Shown here piece by piece: positions 44,524-54,192 of a stretch of 64,000 nt of DNA. This DNA is from Hemerocallis citrina. Its lineage: Eukaryota; Streptophyta; Magnoliopsida; Asparagales; Asphodelaceae. The notes under the pieces were generated by a model. The model made no database searches. It saw nothing but the letters and a program-made list of their open reading frames with translations, and was not told where the DNA came from. Position 1 is the stretch's first letter, and the number at the start of each line of letters is the position of its first letter. Both the position numbers and the translations under genes were made by a program. The stretch spans positions 18,771,971 to 18,835,970 of the forward strand of contig CM030360.1 in NCBI GenBank assembly GCA_017893485.1, read 5' to 3'.

Positions 44524-47500
44524 TGTAGGTAGAGGCACTGTAAGAGTGAAGGCTCGCAATGGTGGGCAATTGCTCTTGAATGACACAAGAAATATTCCGA
44601 GCTTGAAGAAAAACTTGATCTCAACTAGCAAACTAGACAAAGAAGGGTTCACAACAACTTTTGGGCAAGGAGAATGGAAGGTGACTACAGGTGCCAGGTT
44701 GGTGGCAAAAGGAAAGCGTGGTGACACGTTGTACTTACTCAGAGGAGGTGATTCTAGTGATATCATTGCTACAGTATCAGAAGATAGTTCCTCTTCAATT
44801 CTATGGCATGTCAGGTTGGGACACCTTGGTGAAAAGGGTATTAAGCAGCTTTGTTCTAGGAATCTTTTGTCAGGGCTGAAGAAGGTTGAGATGGATTTTT
44901 TGTAAGAATTGTGTAATGAGCAAACAGAAGACGGTTAGTTTTTAGTTGGGTGGGCGTGAGAATAAGCTTGGAAAGCTAGAGTTGGTACATACAGATGTGT
45001 GGGGTCCAACTAGGAATTTTCTTATGGTGGTAAGAGATACTTCGTCACATTCATCGATGATGCTACAAGAAAGATTTGAGTTTATGCAATTTGCGAGAAA
45101 TCAGAAATATTTGAGGCATTCAGAGCTTGGAAGGCCAGGGTTTAGAATGAGACGGGTTGCAAGGGAAAAGCATTAAAGTCAGACAACGGAGGTGAGTACA
45201 CAAGCAAAGAGTTTGTTAACTATCTGGCAAAGGAAGTTATCAGATAAATCAAGATAGTTCCTAAGACTCCACAAGAGAATGGTGTAGCAGAAAGAATGAA
45301 CCATGCTATACTCGAAAGGGCGAGATGCATGAGACTTCATGCAGGTCTTCCGATCCATCTTTGGGCCACTACAGTTGATACAGCAGTGTACTTGATTAAT
45401 TGTTGCCCATCTAGTGCCCTTGATGAGGTCATTCCAAAAGAACTATGGTCAGGTAAAACTATCAATTATTCGCACTTGAAAATTTATGATTGTATGACAT
45501 ATGTACTAATTGATAGGAAAGAAAGAAAGAAGTTGGACTCTAAGTCCAGGAGGTGTCTGTTCATTGGCTACGGTGATGATGAGTATGGTTATAGCCTTTG
45601 GGATTTTGTGGATAACAAAGTCATTCGCAGCAGGAATATAGTGTTCAATGAAGAGGTCCTATACAAGGACAGGCACACAGGTCAAGATAGTACAACCAGT
45701 TCAGAGTCAGATTGGGATTCAGACTCAGACTCCGATTCAAATTCTGAAAGCAGTCCTAGTGGTGGGGACCCTACAGTGCAGCAGCAGGTACAGGTACCAC
45801 AGGCAGCACAGGAGGCTCATGGTGAGCCTATTGGGAATGAGCAAGTTATCCAAGACGAACAGATATAGCCAGAATAGTTTGGAGAACCTGAACTGGTCGG
45901 TGAACCGGTACTTACATTGAGGAGATCGACACGAGAGAGGATGCCAACCAAGATATTTGATCCATCAGCTAGTGTTGTTCACGAGCATATTTTGTACACG
46001 GATTCAGGAGAGCCAGAGACTCATGAGGAGGCTTTGAGGGATGAGGCTCGAATTCAGTGGGAGTTAGCCATGAAGGATGAGATGAACTCCTTGGAATAGA
46101 GCCAAACTTGGGAGTTGACCAAGTTACCTGCAGGAAAATGCGCTCTTATGAACAAAAGAGTTTTCAGAGTCAAAGATGAGGCAGATGGCAGTAAAAAGTA
46201 TAAGGCGAGGCTTGTTGTGAAAGGATTCTCTCAAAGAGAAGGTGTTGATTATAGTGAGATCTTTGCACCGGTTATGAAGATGGCTTCAATTAGAGTTCTG
46301 CTTAGTATTGTGGCAGTTGAAGACTTGTACTTAGAGCAATTGGATGTGAAGACAGTATTTCTCCATGGTGATGTCGAAGAAGAGTTGTACATGAAATAAC
46401 CCACAGGTTTTGAAGCAAAAGGGAAAGAAGACATGGTGTGTCGATTGAAGAAAAGTCTTTATGGTCTCAAACAAGCACCGCGACAATGGTACTTGAAGTT
46501 TGATTGCTTCATGAGAGTAAAAGGTTTCGATAGATACGAAACGGATCATTGTGTGTATGTTCGTAGATATGAGGACAATGATATAGTTACCTTGGCGTTG
46601 TATGTGGACGACATGTTGTTAGCAGGTTCATGTATGGAAAAGATCAAGGAAGTGAAAAAGGTGCAAGCTTCGGAGTTTTCAATGAAGGACTTGGGTGAAG
46701 CAAAGCAAATCCTCGGCATGAAGATTAGTAGAAACAGGAGAAGCAAGAAGCTTTGGTTATCTCAAGCGGACTACGTAAAGAAGGTGTTGAAGAGATTCAA
46801 CATGGATGACGTGAGGCCAGTCTTTTGTCCCTTGGCTGCTCACTTCAAGTTATCAATGGACTTGTGTCCTAAAATGGAGGCGGAGATAGAGAAAATGGCT
46901 GTTATTCCTTATGCCTCAGTCATTGGGAGTTTGATGTATGCGATGGCATCTACAAGACTAGACATCGCACAAGTAGTGGGAGTTGTCAGCCGTTACATGA
47001 AGAATTCAGGTAAACAGTATTGGGATGCAGTAAAGTGGATTCTTAGATATCTAGCAGGTACTTCAGATCACTCTCTTTGTTTTGGGAGATATTCTTTGCA
47101 TATACATGGTTATGTGGATGTAGATTTTTTGGGCGATCGTGATGGTTGCAGAAGTACTACAGGATATGTATTTACAGTTGGAGAAACAGCTGTTAGTTGG
47201 GCTTCGCAGTTACAAAAGGTTGTAGCACAGTCAACCATGGAGTCAGAGTATATGGCACTTACAGAAGCGACGAAAGATATGTTGTGGATTTCAGAGCTTA
47301 TAAAATAGTTGGGCAGAAAGCAACCCATAGGTGAACTATGGTGTGACAGTCAAAGTGCAGTTTTCTTGGCAAAAAAACTCGGCATATCACTCTAGAACTC
47401 GGCACATTCAAATGAGGCATCATTTTATCAGAATGGTGGTTAAGAAGAAATGGTTGAAGCTAACTAAGATTCTTGACACTAAGAATCCGATAGACATGCT

Positions 47501-47560
47501 CACTAAGGTGGTGGATAGCAGGAAACATTAGTTTTGCTATACCACTATCGAATTGTCTCC
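44524..47560 (+). pseudogene. pol: Copia 2 pol (protease end, integrase, RT, RNase H)
   Basis: The order is copia-standard. Protease end and GAG-pre-integrase are at 44524-44905 (LWHVRLGHLGEKG). Integrase starts LELVHTDVWGP near 44970, has frame breaks around 45020-45180, then SDNGGEYTSKEF and ENGVAERMNHAI with the catalytic Glu. A serine/aspartate-rich linker is near 45700. RT runs 45917-47308 with QLDVKTVFLHG, SLYGLKQAPRQW and the catalytic YVDDM (near 46600). RNase H has MESEYMALTEATKD, then decayed HIQMRHHFIR to 47530. At least four stops interrupt it (near 45244, 46097, 46397 and 47306). Several conserved tryptophan/glutamine codons are now TAG or TAA. Confidence 0.9.
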
Positions 47561-47663
47561 AGGTTAATTGTTGAGAAGACTCGCAGAGACAAGCCTAGAC
47601 TAGGCCAATGGAAGAATGAAGAACATGTTAGAGACTTCGTGTATATGTCTCCAAGTGGGAGAT

Positions 47664-48346
47664 TGTTCGGGTTTGTGAATCCAATACACGATAATGGGTT
47701 GAAGAAAATAGACGAGAAGGAGAGTCGAAGTGGAAGCAAGCAGGTCAAGAGTAATTTGAGGCTACAGGCAGAGTTGTGGTCGAGCGCACCTCCCGACCGC
47801 AACCCAGACAATGTACAGTCAACCACGCAGTCTACCGTCTCGCTCACTATTTCAACCTTGTAACTTGAAGAGGCGATCGGTCAACCGCACAGTCGACCGA
47901 CCTACATTCTGTTGGACCCTGTCCAGTCGAATGAGAGAACCGGTCGACCGACTTGGTGTTGCGGTCGACCGTCCCGACGCTATTTGATGAGCGGCTGAGA
48001 TTGAAAGTTGAGAAAACCTATATATATTGTATTGTATACGATTTTAGGTACCAATTGACTGAAAAGAAAATAGAGATCTACCAATCGTCATTGAGAGAGA
48101 GGGAGATAGAAAAAAACCCTACACCTTGGGGGTGAGATTCTTGAGAAATTTGTTAACCTATTCTTCATATTTCTAGTGAAAATCGCAGGAGTGCCTCTGT
48201 GCGGGGAAGTAGCCATTGTTTTGGTGAACCTTGAAAAAATCTTGTGTGTTGTGTTGCTTTTGATTGTTTTTTGTTCTCTTGTTTTGATTCTATTGTTTTT
48301 GCATCTCGACGTCGTTGTTGAGTTATTTTGCAGTTAGAATTCAACA
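47664..48346 (+). repeat. 3' LTR of copia 2
   Basis: 683 bp, matching 42043-42713 with dispersed substitutions and a short extra CAACCACGCAGTC segment. It ends CAACA at 48346, directly followed by TSD ctttt. Confidence 0.92.
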
Positions 48347-48946
48347 CTTTTCTCATATAGATATGACGGCCACCTATGAAGTGACCCCTCGAGCAGATAA
48401 TAAACACAGTATTTGAGGAAATTTCCTTCTCTACAAAGAGGTTTAATACACTGGTATTCTTTCTATATAAAAAAGGAAAGGGAGGAAGAAAATATTCCCG
48501 CACTGACTGCCTTTGCAGAAATACTAGCTGTCAGTTAAGATACACTACTAAAACGGAATGAGATACAAAGTACAGAAATTGTACTATATACGCTGCCTGT
48601 TGGTTCAGACACTATAAAATAAATAAATTATACTACTAGGTATTATATACAAGTGTCATATATAAACGTAAGGGAACCAAAATGTACCAATAAATTTCTC
48701 TTTCCTCTACTTATCTAAATAAAAGAAAGATCGAAGATCACAAGAACTTTCATGTTTACCCTTTTCTTCCATACGTAGATTCCCATGCTGGAAGTATCAT
48801 CTGCACAACCTATATACAGTTGATTAAAATTATTAAACGCGCGGAGCCCTTTAGCCAGATCAAAAAGACTCATCATTCAAATTGAATTGCTAAAAGGTCA
48901 AGGACAATATTGTAAACTCACCTTCCTGCATATAGTAGTTGTTTGT
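48347..48946 (+). promoter_or_regulatory. Upstream region of the polygalacturonase gene
   Basis: About 600 bases lie between the copia 2 3' LTR and the TATA box. It is AT-rich with no coding signal. Copia 2 therefore ends about 700 bases upstream of the polygalacturonase start codon, close enough that it could influence this promoter. Confidence 0.5.
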
Positions 48947-48956
48947 TATATAAATA
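48947..48956 (+). promoter_or_regulatory. TATA box of the polygalacturonase gene
   Basis: TATATAAATA, 90 bases upstream of the ATG at 49046, in an otherwise clear leader. This is a normal plant TATA-to-ATG distance. Confidence 0.7.
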
Positions 48957-49045
48957 CACTATCCCTTCACCACCTTACCACACCTTCTTGAGCTAGAACT
49001 GGAAGAAAGTGAAGAACTACCAGAAGTCAGAAATAATTTATTGAG

Positions 49046-52000
49046 ATGAACACAGAGAGAAACACACTTTTGATTCCAGTTGTTGTTCTATGGCTGGCCA
49101 TTTCCAGCCACGGGTGGCAAAATGGAGATTACAAGCAAAATAAACATCGACAACAAAAGGGTCACTACAACAAAGGATCTACTCAACCTTCCCGTTACAA
49201 TATCCTGTCATTCGGAGCTGTTGGTGATGGCATTTCCGACGATTCAAAGGTAAGATAATTATTATAAAAACCATTTGGTTAATCTTAAATACGTATATTC
49301 AGATAGATTTTCTAAGGAATAACTTAATTATTATTTAAACAGGCAGTTCTAGCGGCATGGAAAGAAGCATGTGAGGTTTATGGAGCAACCATAGAGATTC
49401 CTGCAGGTTATAGTTTTGTGTTAAGACCACTCACTCTCCAGGGACCATGCATGCCTCACCTTGTTCTTCAGGTTACATTATTTGCTTCACATTTCATTTT
49501 TTTTAACTTATATTTCAATTAATCAGTTTAATTTCACACTTTCAAATTTCCATTTTAGATAAGCTAAATGCCCTTGTAAATATGTGTGTGATATTAGTTA
49601 AACTACATTGACAGATATATAAAATCTAGTTTTTCTTTTACAGCCATTGTTATATTTTTTTTACCAAATTCTGATAGCCATAGTTCTTTTTAAGTAAATA
49701 TGTTTATCAATTAAACTTCCTTTTATCCCCCCCGAAATTAAATTTCACAGGCAAAATCTAACTGGAATATAGAGCTTGACGATGATCGATGCACATTTTA
49801 GTCACATTTCAATAGGTCTTAGTTAAGCTTTAAAACAACTTATAATTTAAATACCATTGCAAAATGGATGAAGAACAAAGAAACAGATCAATAGCAATAA
49901 ATGAAGCTTTGTTCCTACAGCCCATGATAGGTCATACAGAAGGAAGTCAAAATGGAAATATAATTCATACTTCATATCAAAAACTGTATACTGTATACTG
50001 TATTGGTAAATTATTTATTAGTATGTGATTTCAGATCAATGGGACTCTGTTAGCTCCTCCGAATCCGTATTCCTGGTCTAAGTCTAGTCTATACCAATGG
50101 ATAAATCTGAAGTGGCTCAGTAACTTCACAATCCAAGGAAGCGGTACTCTTGACGGCCAGGGCTCCCCATGGTGGAGCCTCTCTCCAACTCCCTGCAGTA
50201 CCAAGGTCAAGTTATTTTTTTTAAAGTGTAAAGAAGAGAGTCAAAGAGGTTAATGGAAATTACAACTAAAGGAATGGTCTAAAACAAATTCCCTCTGAAC
50301 AAATTTAGTAGAAACACTGTATAGTTCCAACTTAATAAATTTGATGAATTAAAGAGTCACTGTCAAATTATAATTCTGTTCTGAACTTAGATTCGGTAAA
50401 AATGGTAAATTTGTTACTGTTTTGCAGAAAGAAACCAAACATGTGCTCCCAGAGATGAGGCCAACAGTATGAAAGGATTCTTTCCCCTTGCTCTTTTATT
50501 CACAACATTTTATTTCTTTAATCTAAGACCTTTTACTTTTTTTTTATCATAGATTGTCAGATTTTACAAGAGCTGCAACATTACAGTTCGCGACATCCAT
50601 ATAATTAACAGTCCTCTATGCCACCTGAAATTTGATAATTCAAGAGGAGTCAATGTGAGGAACATCACGATATCTTCACCAAAAGACAGTCCAAATACCG
50701 ATGGCATTCATCTTCAAAACACTCGAGATGTGGAGATTAAGCATTCGAACATTGGTTGTGGTAAGATTAACAGACCCAGTCAAGATCAATATTTTTGGTT
50801 TGGAATATGACAACGTACGCTAGTTTCTGACTTCAAAAATATCAGGTGATGATTGTGTGTCGATACAAACTGGTTGCTCCAACATACACATACACCATCT
50901 TGAATGTAGCCCTAGCCATGGGATAAGGTAAGACTGCCTACTACTACTTTGTTGTGCCTTGGATAGCTAGGAAGCACGGGTACTTCCAAACACCCAACGT
51001 ACCCGTGTCGGTTGCATATCGGGTGCCGATACTCCTTGGGTACTCCCGGGTGCGTACCCACGGAGTATCCAACTTTGTAACACATTTTTGCAATTTTTGG
51101 ACACAATTATGTTTAGATAAATATTTGGGGCCCTGGTGTAATTTCAAAAACTTGATGTTTTATGTGATGCTCAAACACAAAACAAGAATACCCAATATTT
51201 TGATAGTTAGATTATCAATTTTTTTCTCTAAAAATGCTCATAATTATAATGTACTCTCATAATTCTATAAAATGGTTCAAATATTTACATTTTTAACAAA
51301 ATATCTATTTATTTATTTATATATATATATAATATAAAATATATTATATTTGACGTACACACCAATGCACCATTATCTACTTTTTTGTAATATTATATAT
51401 CCCCGTACCGTGTCGTGTCATACCCACACTCCGTACCCGTATTTGTGCTTCATAGTTGAACAGTACCTGTGTCGTAACACATACTATAATACTATACCTA
51501 TAGATGTGTTTCCTAGACCTTCCAATTAGCTCACATCAATTTGCACTAATGCATTTATAACCAATATGCAATTTTTTTTTTTTTATCCAATGATGCATTC
51601 AAGTTTTTGACAGCTTAGGAGGCCTTGGGAAAGGAAGTAGCTTGGCGTGTGTGTCCAACATCACTGTTGACAACATTAAAGTGCAAAATGCACTATCGGG
51701 AGCTCGGATCAAAACATGGCAGGTAACAAATCAAATTTTGATCATAAACTCATCGGCAAATGAACTACCCAAGGCTTTGTCAACAGGGAGGCATAGGCTC
51801 TGTAAGAAATGTGACATTTTCCAATATTCAAGTGTCAAATGTTGAGATTCCAATCGTGGTGGACCAGTACTACTGCAACAAGAGGTCATGCAAGAACAAG
51901 ACCAATGCAGTGGCAATCTCGAGTATCACATATAGAGGAATAAGCGGAACATATTCCTACCAACCAGTGCATCTAGCGTGCAGTGATAGTTTGCCATGCA

Positions 52001-52185
52001 TTGATCTCAGCCTGATCAATGTTCGCCTTTCACCCATATATAACTTGGGAAGTATTCAAAAGCCTTTCTGTTGGAAATCCTATGGGGAGGTTCAAGGTCT
52101 CGTTGAGCCCTTAAATGTTGCTTGTTTGCAAAGTAATGGTAAGCAAATCAGGGTCCAAACAAAGTCGTATAACTATACATGCTAA
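49046..52185 (+). CDS. Polygalacturonase (GH28), eight exons, apparently intact
   Basis: Exons are 49046-49249, 49343-49471, 50035-50205, 50428-50466, 50553-50760, 50846-50927, 51614-51722 and 51787-52185. All introns are GT-AG and phases agree, giving 446 residues, a typical plant polygalacturonase length. An N-terminal hydrophobic signal peptide (about residues 8-23) predicts secretion to the wall, followed by a short basic Gln/His-rich linker and the [11 protein letters not shown] start of the GH28 beta-helix. Catalytic motifs are present in order: SPNTDGIH (exon 5), GDDC (exons 5/6), SHGIS (exons 6/7; usually G-H-G, with His kept) and RIKTWQ (exons 7/8). It would hydrolyse homogalacturonan in pectin. 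Intron 6 contains a MITE (50971-51451). Whether it is exo- or endo-acting is not decidable here. Confidence 0.95.
50971..51451. mobile_element. MITE (hAT-like) in polygalacturonase intron 6
   Basis: The left end GAAGCACGGGTAC is inverted at the right end (GTACCCGTATTTGTGCTTC, one short insertion). It contains several CCCGTGT/CGGGTAC words near both ends and an AT-rich core. Flanks atagctag and atagttga are a plausible decayed 8-bp duplication, as for hAT elements. It has no coding capacity and accounts for most of the unusually long 686-base intron. Confidence 0.6.
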
Positions 52186-52443
52186 AGTTGAACACTATGT
52201 AATTGTATGCTTTCCTTTTAAACTTTGTAGCAGTGTGAGAAGGTGCATGCTTTGTCTGTGAGTGTTCACTGTTCAGTGGATATTTTACACATATAGGGCT
52301 CTAAATGTACTAAACTACTGGTAATGTGCTAGGCACATGACAGATGAAAGGCCATATGGTAGGCATGAACTGATCGGATTTAGATTTACCAAATATTTAT
52401 ATGTTTTTCTTAATATGAAACATTAATATCTCAAAACTCTCGC
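52186..52443 (+). other. 3' flank of polygalacturonase gene
   Basis: Untranslated and intergenic AT-rich sequence after the stop codon. No further gene is seen. Confidence 0.5.
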
Positions 52444-53115
52444 AGCTTCTCTCTCTAGGATTCTAGAGAGAATTCTCTCTCTAGAATCCTAGAGAGAGAA
52501 GCTCTCTCCCAAAAAACCACAAAAAAGAAAAACTCCCAAATCGAACCAGTCGGATAGGGGGGAGGACTCCCTCGTCCTCCCTAACCTCCTCTCCCTTCCC
52601 CCCACCTCCTTTCGCCCATCAACAGAGAACCGATGGTGCCACCAATTTAGGATGTTAGTCGGTCGAATGGATGCGGAGCGGCGCTGCGAGGATGGTCACC
52701 TCTACGAGGACTAGGACGACGGTGGAGCGGCGCCGCTGTAGAGGAGGAGGAGAAGTGAGAGAGATGATCGGGAACGATGATGGTCTTCGGTTTCGGTAGG
52801 GGAGTTGTGATTCGTCGACAGTATAGACGGCTGTCGGCGAGGAGACGAGGAGACGAGGAGGTTCGGAGAGATGTGTGGAAGTTGGGCTCATCGAGACTCC
52901 TACCAGCATTCGCCGGAGTAGTGCATAAGTCATTCGTCGTGTCTCCAATTAGGGTTTGGGAGATTTAGATCTGGAGCGGGGCTTCGCTCGGTGGCGGGCG
53001 CAGCTAGCGCCACGGCGTGGGGGGGCTCGGCGCTGCGCGGTGGTGTGAGCATCATCGGAGCGGCATGTGGATGGCGAATCAACGACATGTGCGACGGGAG
53101 CAACGGAAGGAGGAT
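52444..53115 (+). repeat. Hairpin-headed GC-rich block, possibly LINE-related 5' end
   Basis: Starts with a 60-base near-perfect inverted repeat (52444-52503; arm AGCTTCTCTCTCTAGGATTC). It is followed by CCCAAAA-rich sequence and a GC-rich stretch. The same kind of head (CTCTCTCTAG...CTAGAGAGAGAAGC) opens the LINE-like insertion at 58211. No tail or TSD was found, so this could be a truncated relative. Open frames in it are short and unrecognised. Confidence 0.35.
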
Positions 53116-54183
53116 GTGACATCAACCTATTATAACTTCAATTCTCTTTGGCATAAAAGTAAGGCTTTCTACAGCCTCACCCTTCAATATCCCTTCCCTT
53201 CACCTTATGGAAGACACCATATTTAAAAACACATGACCATCTTCTCAAAATTAGTGTATACACAGTAACATAGAGAAATTTTTCCCAAAGCGCAATGCTG
53301 CGTTGCTCGGGGAAAAAACAGTGGCAAATGTTCTCTAATAAAGCATCAGCCCTGAAAGAAGAACCTTAGCCCATTTCGGTGATAAATCTATAGAATGCAA
53401 AGGGTATATCTAAAATGTAGTGCAAGGCATTAGGGAGAATGGCGTTGACTCATGTGGGTATCAATCATAACAGTGTATTATGTAACGATTTCTTTTGGGC
53501 ATTTCGTCGAACTTCTCTTTGGCGTGAAGCACAGAGAGCTTTTCAAATGGGTGAGGGATGAGATTATGACAATGTCTAAGGAATATGAGCTGCATTGAGG
53601 ATTGGGAGAAGGTGAAGGTGATGACAGGTTTATATATCTCAAAAGAATACAAAAATGGCGGGAGAGAAAAAATGTAACCATGGAATGGGATATTCCACAG
53701 TTTCTTCCAAAAAGAAAATATAACCACTGTGTAGGTAGTTGAGAAGTTCTGGCATTACATGAACGAGACTCTTTTATCATTATCAAAATACTAGTAATAT
53801 ACACATGCCCGATGCAAGTATTAATTTTTTTTTGTAAAAATTTAAAGTTAAAACTCTGATTTACATTTGTGATACATGTCTTAATAATTAGGATTATATA
53901 TTTTTAAAAGTAAATGTGAAGATTATAATGGGAGAGTTGGAGTTGCACGTGTTGCACGTAAGTAGGTAGATTTACAACTCCAACTCTTCCATTGTAATAG
54001 TTACTAGTAATTTACACGTACGATGCAAGTCTTAATAAATATAGCTTTTTTAAAGTAAAAATTAAGACGTAGTCTGGATTGGAACCTAAGAGCTCCTTTA
54101 TAATAGTTATATACGTGTGTTGTACGTGTTGATAGATTCACAAATGACACTAAGGTCTTCTCCCATTATAATATTAGAGATTA
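53116..54183. other. Intergenic mosaic; possible PPR-like pseudogene scrap
   Basis: On the minus strand, 53461-53620 reads AKEKFDEMPKRNRYI in one frame, reminiscent of the A-x-x-x-FDEMP-x-RN phrase of plant PPR proteins; neighbouring frames continue it in broken form. 53780-54180 contains diverged repeats with ACACGTACGATGCAAGTCTT, related to 56995-57170. No intact gene is supported. Confidence 0.25.
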
Positions 54184-54192
54184 TTTATTATA

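Larger units (their letters stand above)
42043..48346 (+). mobile_element. Old Ty1/copia retrotransposon (copia 2) with nested TRIM
   Basis: A 6304-bp plus-strand copia element with TSD ctttt (42038-42042 and 48347-48351). LTRs are 42043-42713 and 47664-48346, both starting TGTT and ending TTAGAATTCAACA. A decayed PBS (TGGTATCAAAGTT) follows the 5' LTR at 42717, and a purine tract (AAGTGGGAGAT) precedes the 3' LTR. LTRs differ by several dozen substitutions plus small indels (about 6-7% by eye), so it is several times older than copia 1. Coding regions are riddled with stops. A 792-bp TRIM sits in its gag-protease region. Confidence 0.93.

Noticed and set aside
53461..53804. PPR gene on the minus strand
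   Set aside because: Only one phrase resembles a PPR repeat; the frame breaks within about 150 bases, so no gene call was made.
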